A stretch of DNA of 9,544 nucleotides from an uncultured Paracoccaceae bacterium (GTDB taxonomy: Bacteria; Pseudomonadota; Alphaproteobacteria; Rhodobacterales; Rhodobacteraceae). Positions within the stretch are counted from its first letter, which is position 1. Each line of letters starts with the position of its first letter. The position numbers were made by a program, and so were the translations under genes. Below are positions 4,977-9,544 of this stretch, piece after piece. The DNA is taken from positions 1 through 9,544 of the forward strand of contig CAJXHQ010000078.1 in the NCBI GenBank assembly GCA_913054485.1. Direction: 5' to 3'. The notes below the pieces were generated by a model. It ran no database searches. It was not told the DNA's origin and saw only the letters and a list, made by a program, of their open reading frames with translations.

Positions 4977-6767
4977 TCACAGCGGTGCGCAAGCGGCACG
5001 CAGCCATTGCTGCGCGGCATCACTGACCTTGGGTCCGATGCGCGCCAGAACTTCGCCATGATAGGTGTTCAGCCAGTCACGTTCTGCACCACAGAGCATG
5101 CCCGCGTCAATCAGCCTGCGGTCGATGGGCGCGTAGGTGAGCGTTCTCCAGCTCAGCATCTCGCGCTCTGCATCCGCAGTGTCCAGTGCCGGGGCCTCTT
5201 CGGCGACGATCAGGTTCTCGATGCGGATGCCGAAAGCGCCCTCGCGGTAGTAGCCGGGCTCGTTTGACAGGATCATGCCGGCCTCCAGCGGAACATGGCT
5301 GACACGGGAGAGCCGCTGCGGCCCCTCATGCACGCTGAGGTAAGCGCCGACCCCGTGGCCCAGCCCGTGGTTGAAGTCCTGCCCGGCCAGCCACAGCGGC
5401 ATCCGGCCGATGGCCTCGATATCACGGCCCGCAAGTCCCTTGGGCCAGCGCAGGCGCGACATAGCGATCATGCCTTGCAGCACGCGGGTGAAGGCGGCGC
5501 GTTCCCCGGCACCAGGCGTGCCGATGGCGACAGTGCGGGTGATATCAGTGGTGCCGTCCAGGTACTGGCCGCCGCTGTCCAAGACCAGAAGATGGCCGTC
5601 CTGCAGCGTGCTGTCAGTCTCTTCGGTGACCCGGTAATGCATGATCGCGCCGTTCGGCCCAGTGCCGGCGATGGTCTCAAACGAGATGTCGCGCAGTGCG
5701 GGATCCTGGCAGCGCAGCGCCTCCAGCTTCTGCACCACCTGGATTTCGGTCAGCGTGCCGGTCGGCTGGGCATCCAGCCAGGCCAGCAGCTCGGCCACCG
5801 CGGCGCCGTCACGCAGGTGTGCGGCGGCGCTGCCCTCGATCTCCGCCCCGTTCTTGCGCGCCTTGGGCAGGGCGCAGGGATCGCCGGATTTGACAAGCCG
5901 GTCCCCCAGCGCATCCGCAACGGCCTGCGGCAGGCTGGCCGCATCCGCCGCGACCTTGCCATTGAGCGCCCCCGCGGCGGCGAGGAATTCTGCCGGGTCT
6001 TTCACGGTCACCTGCGGGCCAAGATGCGCGTCCAGACCGGCGAGTTTTTCCGCCGCCATGAACAGGTCTACGCGGGCGTCTTCGTGCAGGATCGCAAACC
6101 CGTGCGCCACGGGATTGCGGGGAATATCGCCGCCACGGATGTTCAGCAGCCACATGATGGAGTCGGGCAGGGTGATCACCGCGGCCGACTGGCCGGCTTC
6201 GGCAAGGCCGGCCGCCAGGCGCTGGCATTTCTGTGCTGCGCTTTCGCCGGCATGTTCCAGCGGATGGGCCGCCGCCGGCTGCATCGGCGGCGCGGGCTGA
6301 TCCTGCCAGACCTGATCCACTAGGTTATCAGCCTGCCGCAGGGTGATGCCTGACCCTTTCAGCTCTTTCTCCAGCCCGGCGACTTGCCCGGCGGCATGCA
6401 GCCAGGCGTCATATCCGATGATGCCGCCGTCCGGCAGCTGTTTTTTCAGCCAGCCCGCCAGCTGCACCTCCGGCCAGGGCACCGGGGTAAAGGCCTCCGC
6501 CACCTGCGCCTTCACTTGCGTCCGGTAGCGCCCGTCGATGAACACCCCTGCAATTTCATGCAGAACCGCGCAAAACCCGGCAGAACCGGTAAACCCTGTG
6601 AGCCAGGCCAGCCGCTCATCCCGGGCGGCCACATATTCCCCCTGATGCGCATCCGCGCGCGGCACCAGGAACCCGTCGAGCCCGTGCCGCGCCATCTCCG
6701 CTCGCAAGGCCTTCAGCCGCGGCGGTCCCTGCTCAGGTCGCGCTGTCACATCAAAGGTCTGAAACAT
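4977..6767 (-). CDS. Xaa-Pro aminopeptidase, M24B family (large three-domain aminopeptidase P)
   Basis: This cytoplasmic metallopeptidase removes an N-terminal residue that precedes proline. In 596 residues it has two creatinase-like N-terminal domains (about 10-150 and 170-310) and a C-terminal pita-bread catalytic domain (about 315-530), followed by the short extra C-terminal domain found in the eukaryote-like class. That class is larger than E. coli PepP (about 440 residues). All five dimetal ligands are present: Asp397 in VLDSGGQYLDGTTDITRT, Asp408 at its TTD, His471 in GLGHGVG, Glu503 in SNEPGYY and Glu517 in IRIEN. His377 in the MHY motif and His480 in VHEGP fit the catalytic histidines. 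The frame is open back to an ATG at 6863. I chose ATG 6767 because it has a GGGAG ribosome site 6 nt upstream, gives the usual family N-terminus and drops 32 residues that look non-homologous. The DUF427 gene follows 62 bp downstream. Confidence 0.95.
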   Translation of the reverse strand: MFQTFDVTARPEQGPPRLKALRAEMARHGLDGFLVPRADAHQGEYVAARDERLAWLTGFTGSAGFCAVLHEIAGVFIDGRYRTQVKAQVAEAFTPVPWPEVQLAGWLKKQLPDGGIIGYDAWLHAAGQVAGLEKELKGSGITLRQADNLVDQVWQDQPAPPMQPAAAHPLEHAGESAAQKCQRLAAGLAEAGQSAAVITLPDSIMWLLNIRGGDIPRNPVAHGFAILHEDARVDLFMAAEKLAGLDAHLGPQVTVKDPAEFLAAAGALNGKVAADAASLPQAVADALGDRLVKSGDPCALPKARKNGAEIEGSAAAHLRDGAAVAELLAWLDAQPTGTLTEIQVVQKLEALRCQDPALRDISFETIAGTGPNGAIMHYRVTEETDSTLQDGHLLVLDSGGQYLDGTTDITRTVAIGTPGAGERAAFTRVLQGMIAMSRLRWPKGLAGRDIEAIGRMPLWLAGQDFNHGLGHGVGAYLSVHEGPQRLSRVSHVPLEAGMILSNEPGYYREGAFGIRIENLIVAEEAPALDTADAEREMLSWRTLTYAPIDRRLIDAGMLCGAERDWLNTYHGEVLARIGPKVSDAAQQWLRAACAPL

Positions 6768-6773
6768 CACACA

Positions 6774-6778
6774 CTCCC
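6774..6778 (-). promoter_or_regulatory. ribosome binding site that fixes the aminopeptidase start
   Basis: On the minus strand GGGAG (6778 to 6774) lies 6 nt before the ATG at 6767. The upstream in-frame ATG at 6863 is preceded by no comparable purine-rich site and lies beside the intergenic repeat motif. This supports the shorter protein. Confidence 0.65.
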
Positions 6779-6862
6779 TGCAAGTCTCCGGTGCCGGCAG
6801 CGTGAAATGCGCGCCTTGGTTTGTCCAGCGCAATCCCTGTGCCCCGAACGGGCAAACCTTCA

Positions 6863-6898
6863 TTCATTTGGCTGTAAAATATCCTCGGGGGTGAATTG
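6863..6898. repeat. probable dispersed Rhodobacterales intergenic motif (CCCCCGAGGATATTT type)
   Basis: Read on the minus strand this stretch begins with a TTCACCCCCGAGGATATTTT-like core and ends near CCAAATGAA. From memory, variants of this core followed by a CCA(A/G)ATGAA end occur many times between genes in roseobacter genomes. Its function is unknown to me. It lies directly upstream of the longer, rejected start of the aminopeptidase, and a genome-wide count would confirm or refute the repeat status. Confidence 0.4.
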
Positions 6899-6916
6899 CG
6901 CCCTGTAAGGCGCAAG

Positions 6917-6985
6917 AGGGGGCAGCCAGCCCCCTTATCCCGCGCGGCCGAAGGCCGCGCAAAACCTGTGCGCCGCAGGGCGCGC
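6917..6985. repeat. tandem cluster of three GC-rich hairpins downstream of cobT
   Basis: Three stem-loops stand in a row between cobT and the aminopeptidase gene. AGGGGGC (6917-6923) pairs with GCCCCCT (6929-6935). GCGCGGCC (6942-6949) pairs with GGCCGCGC (6953-6960) over a GAA loop. GCGCC (6970-6974) pairs with GGCGC (6979-6983), with a wobble pair extending it. On the minus strand the middle stem is preceded by TTTT but none is followed by a clear U-run, so they are not classical intrinsic terminators. They could end cobT transcription with Rho, protect the 3' end of the mRNA, or form part of a dispersed repeat. Confidence 0.55.
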
Positions 6986-6998
6986 CGCGGACCTTGGA

Positions 6999-8876
6999 TC
7001 AGCCGGCGCGTTTCATGCCCATCACCCGGGCCCGCGCACGGGGATCGCTGTCAAACAGGGCGGCCAGCTGCTCGGTCATGGCGCCCGCCAGCTGCTCCAC
7101 ATCCGTGATGGTCACCGCGCGGTCGTAGTAGCGGGTCACATCGTGTCCGATGCCGATGGCCAGCAGTTCCACCGCCTTGCGCTTCTCCACCATGGCGATC
7201 ACGTCGCGCAGGTGTTTTTCCAGGTAGTTCGCGGGGTTTACCGAAAGGGTGGAATCATCCACCGGCGCCCCGTCCGAGATCACCATCAGGATCTTGCGCT
7301 GCTCCTGGCGGGCCAGCATCCGGCGGTGGGCCCATTCCAGCGCCTCGCCGTCGATGTTTTCCTTCAGCAGGCCTTCTTTCATCATCAGGCCCAGATTGGG
7401 CCGCACCCGGCGCCAGGGGGCGTCGGCGCGTTTGTAGATGATGTGGCGCAGATCGTTCAGCCGGCCCGGCGTCTGCGGGCGGCCCTCGTTCAGCCAGGCC
7501 TCGCGGGCCTGCCCGCCTTTCCACGCGCGGGTGGTGAAGCCGAGGATTTCGACCTTCACGTTGCAGCGCTCCAGGGTGCGGGCCAGAACATCGGCGCAGA
7601 TCGCCGCAATCGAAATCGGCCGGCCGCGCATCGAGCCGGAGTTGTCCAGGAGCAGCGTCACAACGGTGTCGCGGAATTCGGTGTCGCGCTCCATCTTGAA
7701 GGAGAGCGGCGTTGTCGGGTTGGCCACAACGCGCGCCAGACGGCCCGCATCCAGCGTGCCTTCTTCCAGGTCGAACTCCCAGGAGCGGTTCTGCTGCGCT
7801 TGCAGGCGGCGCTGCAGCTTGTTGGCAAGGCGGCTCACCGCGCCCTTCAGGGGCTCAAGCTGCTGGTCCAGATAGGCGCGCAGGCGCTCCAGCTCGGCCG
7901 GTTCGGCCAGATCCTCGGCGGCGATTTCCTCGTCATGGGTATCGAGGAACACCTTGTAGTCCGGATCGGCCTCAGAGGCAGGCGGCGGGGCAGGCGGCTC
8001 AAGCGGCGCTTCGCCCTCGGGCATCTCGGTGTCCTCGCCCATCTCCTCGTCGGCCATCTCGTCCATCGAGACCTGGGCCTGGGAGGCATCCTGCTGTTCT
8101 TCCTGGGCCTGCTCGGGGCTGGCTTCGGCGTCCTCGTCTTCGCTGTCGTCCTGACCGGTGCTGTCGGGATCTTCCTGATCCTCGCCATCGTCCTCGGCCT
8201 GATCCTCCTGGTCGTCGTCCAGGCTGTCCGGGTCCTCGCCCAGCTGGTCGCCATAGCCGAGATCGGAAATCACCTGCCGCGCCAATTTCGCAAAAGCAGC
8301 CTGATCGGCGATGGTTTCATCCAGGTTTTCCAGCGCGTCGCCGGCCTGGGATTCAATGAACCCGCGCCACAGCTCCATGATGTTGGAGGCGCCAGCGGGC
8401 AGCGGGCGGCCGGTGGCCAGATGGCGGATCAGATAGCCGGCCGAGGCCGCCAGCGGCGCTTCCGAGGCGGATTTGCACTGGTCATAGCCCTTGCGGATCG
8501 CCTCGTTGCGGATTTTCACGTCGATGTTGGATGCGGTGCCCGGCATGTGGCGCGCGCCCATCGCCTCGCAGCGCGCGGTTTCCATCGCCTCATAGAGGTC
8601 GCGGGCGATATCGCCGGGGGGGGCGTAGCGCGCGTGGGTCGCATCGTCGTGGAACTTGTGGCGCAGCGCCAGTGCGTCGGCGGTGCCGCGGGCCAGCAGA
8701 ACCTCCTCGCGGGTCATCCGGCGCGAGACCTGAGGCAGGCGCATGGCATCGCCTGAAAGCCCCGAAGGGTCCACGGTGTAGCTGACGTTCAGCTCAGCAT
8801 CATTGGCCATGACCTTGGTGGCTTCGGCCAAGGCCTTCTTGAACGGATCAGCGGGGTTGTCGTTCGGCTTTTTCAT
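6999..8876 (-). CDS. cobT: cobaltochelatase subunit CobT (VWA protein of aerobic cobalamin synthesis)
   Basis: CobT is the VWA-domain subunit that, with the AAA+ protein CobS, forms the ATP-driven chaperone complex which lets CobN insert Co2+ into hydrogenobyrinic acid a,c-diamide in the cytoplasm. The 625-residue product has the expected architecture. An N-terminal helical domain spans about 1-210. A strongly acidic Asp/Glu/Gln-rich linker follows (about 213-330). A basic amphipathic stretch spans about 330-365, and a C-terminal VWA domain about 400-610. The metal-ion-dependent adhesion site is [10 protein letters not shown] (409-418), with the DxSxS residues at 411, 413 and 415. Further VWA motifs are [10 protein letters not shown] (532-541) and [12 protein letters not shown] (573-584). 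The length matches Sinorhizobium and Brucella CobT (about 630). The start at 8876 has AAGGACAGGG upstream. It lies 205 bp after cobS on the same strand, so the two are probably co-transcribed. This is not the unrelated phosphoribosyltransferase that is also named CobT. Confidence 0.97.
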   Translation of the reverse strand: MKKPNDNPADPFKKALAEATKVMANDAELNVSYTVDPSGLSGDAMRLPQVSRRMTREEVLLARGTADALALRHKFHDDATHARYAPPGDIARDLYEAMETARCEAMGARHMPGTASNIDVKIRNEAIRKGYDQCKSASEAPLAASAGYLIRHLATGRPLPAGASNIMELWRGFIESQAGDALENLDETIADQAAFAKLARQVISDLGYGDQLGEDPDSLDDDQEDQAEDDGEDQEDPDSTGQDDSEDEDAEASPEQAQEEQQDASQAQVSMDEMADEEMGEDTEMPEGEAPLEPPAPPPASEADPDYKVFLDTHDEEIAAEDLAEPAELERLRAYLDQQLEPLKGAVSRLANKLQRRLQAQQNRSWEFDLEEGTLDAGRLARVVANPTTPLSFKMERDTEFRDTVVTLLLDNSGSMRGRPISIAAICADVLARTLERCNVKVEILGFTTRAWKGGQAREAWLNEGRPQTPGRLNDLRHIIYKRADAPWRRVRPNLGLMMKEGLLKENIDGEALEWAHRRMLARQEQRKILMVISDGAPVDDSTLSVNPANYLEKHLRDVIAMVEKRKAVELLAIGIGHDVTRYYDRAVTITDVEQLAGAMTEQLAALFDSDPRARARVMGMKRAG

Positions 8877-8949
8877 GGTCGCACCCTGTCCTTGGTCGAA
8901 GCTTTCCGCGTGGAGCGGCCCATGTCCAGCCCTCTATGAAATATTCAGA

Positions 8950-9057
8950 GGGCAGTGCCCGGCCGCGGGCGGGAAGCGAAGTGCCCGCTCCGTTTTGCCG
9001 GAGGCAAACCTGCGGTTTGACGGGGCGGCCGGTCACTGCCCGGCCTGCCGGCCGGGC
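8950..9057. repeat. hairpin-rich spacer between cobS and cobT
   Basis: The 205-bp spacer (8877-9081) has no credible gene but at least four inverted repeats. GGGC (8950-8953) pairs with GCCC (8957-8960). GCGGGC (8965-8970) pairs with GCCCGC (8983-8988). TTTGCC (8994-8999) pairs with GGCAAA (9003-9008) over a 3-nt loop. GCCCGGC (9038-9044) pairs with GCCGGGC (9051-9057). CA(G/C)TGCCCGGCC also occurs twice, at 8953-8964 and 9034-9045. No U-run follows any stem on the minus strand, so read-through from cobS into cobT remains possible. Confidence 0.5.
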
Positions 9058-9081
9058 GGTTCGGTATGGTCTGCTCCGGGC

Positions 9082-9544
9082 TTACGCCACGTTTGCGGCG
9101 CTTTCCGGCAGTTCTTCGTCAAAGCAGCGCTGGTAGAACTCTGCCACGGTCTGGCGCTCCAGCTCGTCGCATTTATTGAGGAACGACAGGCGGAAGGCAT
9201 AGCCAACATCGCGGAAGATTTCGGCGTTCTGGGACCAGTTGATCACAGTCCGGGGCGACATCACGGTCGACAGATCGCCATTCATGAAGGCCGTGCGGGT
9301 GAGGTCCGCAACGGTGACCATCTGGCTGACGGTCTTGCGGCCGGCCTCGGTGTTGTAATGGGGTGCCTTCGACAGAACGATCATGGTTTCCGCATCATGG
9401 CTGAGATAGTTCAGCGTCGAGACCAGCGACCAGCGGTCCATCTGGGCCTGGTTGATCTGCTGGGTGCCGTGATACAGCCCGGTGGTGTCGCCGAGGCCAA
9501 CGGTGTTTGCGGTGGCAAACAGCCGGAAGTAAGGGTTCGTGGTG
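9082..9544 (-). CDS. cobS: cobaltochelatase subunit CobS (AAA+ ATPase), 5' end outside the window
   Basis: The visible 153 residues are the C-terminal half of CobS, whose full length is about 325-330. CobS is the AAA+ ATPase ring that partners CobT in cobalt insertion. The frame runs in from the window edge upstream of an internal ATG at 9441, so that ATG is not the start. The sequence opens with [20 protein letters not shown], which contains the sensor 1 segment ATANT, then [13 protein letters not shown] with the conserved acidic and arginine positions, and [20 protein letters not shown] further on is the sensor 2 arginine region. The C-terminus ends [11 protein letters not shown], close to known CobS tails. 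The Walker A and B motifs lie outside the window. The stop TAA is at 9084-9082. Confidence 0.96.
   Translation of the reverse strand, partial: TTNPYFRLFATANTVGLGDTTGLYHGTQQINQAQMDRWSLVSTLNYLSHDAETMIVLSKAPHYNTEAGRKTVSQMVTVADLTRTAFMNGDLSTVMSPRTVINWSQNAEIFRDVGYAFRLSFLNKCDELERQTVAEFYQRCFDEELPESAANVA

Noticed and set aside
4072..5061. 329-codon + strand frame spanning the EamA end, the DUF427 gene and the aminopeptidase end
   Set aside because: It overlaps three well-supported genes in other frames, and its composition (His/Arg/Gly-rich) is that of an out-of-frame translation.
5295..6323. 342-codon open frame on the + strand opposite the Xaa-Pro aminopeptidase
   Set aside because: It is antisense to a gene with all catalytic residues intact. 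The product is Arg/Gln/Ala-rich without motifs and there is no ribosome site.
7143..8756. 537-codon open frame on the + strand opposite cobT
   Set aside because: It lies wholly antisense to a certain cobT. Long antisense frames are expected where the real gene has strong G/C third-position bias, and the Val/Leu/Gly/Arg-rich product shows no domain.
8877..9081. Small gene or cobalamin riboswitch between cobS and cobT
   Set aside because: No frame in the spacer has a ribosome site and plausible composition. The conserved B12-box sequence expected of a cobalamin riboswitch is not visible.

Overview
The window is GC-rich chromosomal DNA, most likely from a marine alphaproteobacterium of the Rhodobacterales (Roseobacter group, near Leisingera, Phaeobacter or Ruegeria). 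The evidence is the aerobic-type cobaltochelatase pair CobS/CobT, the large three-domain class of Xaa-Pro aminopeptidase, the strong G/C preference at third codon positions, and an intergenic motif that I recall as frequent in that group. The genus is inference. I see no mobile element, tRNA, rRNA or CRISPR array.

Layout. A short leader with GC-rich stem-loops (1-144) precedes a ClC-family chloride channel/transporter gene (145-1821, +), which ends in a clear intrinsic terminator. Next is a soluble PAS-domain protein (1951-3186, +) with an Aer-like sensory domain and a helical C-terminal part that looks like a degenerate chemoreceptor signalling tip. Its likely terminator lies inside the 3' end of the convergent HxlR-type regulator gene (3208-3552, -). 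That regulator is divergent from a ten-helix EamA/DMT exporter (3626-4498, +). The 73-bp gap between them carries a well-formed palindrome, the natural operator for a local regulator-transporter switch.

The rest of the window is read from the minus strand. In the direction of transcription it holds the C-terminal half of cobS (9082-9544, cut by the window edge), cobT (6999-8876), an Xaa-Pro aminopeptidase (4977-6767, start moved inward from the longest frame) and a small DUF427 protein (4573-4914). A GC hairpin with a U-tract follows the last one. CobS and CobT are the AAA+ and VWA subunits that, with CobN (not in the window), insert cobalt in aerobic cobalamin synthesis. The two cob genes are separated by an unusually long 205-bp spacer with several hairpins. 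cobT and the peptidase are separated by a 231-bp spacer with a probable family-wide repeat and a tandem hairpin cluster.

Most of this is conserved housekeeping sequence. The points most worth a second look are the substituted ion-binding and proton-gate residues of the ClC protein, the PAS/pseudo-chemoreceptor protein of unknown output, the HxlR/EamA operator, and the hairpin-rich spacers. No gene here clearly belongs to an undescribed multi-gene system.
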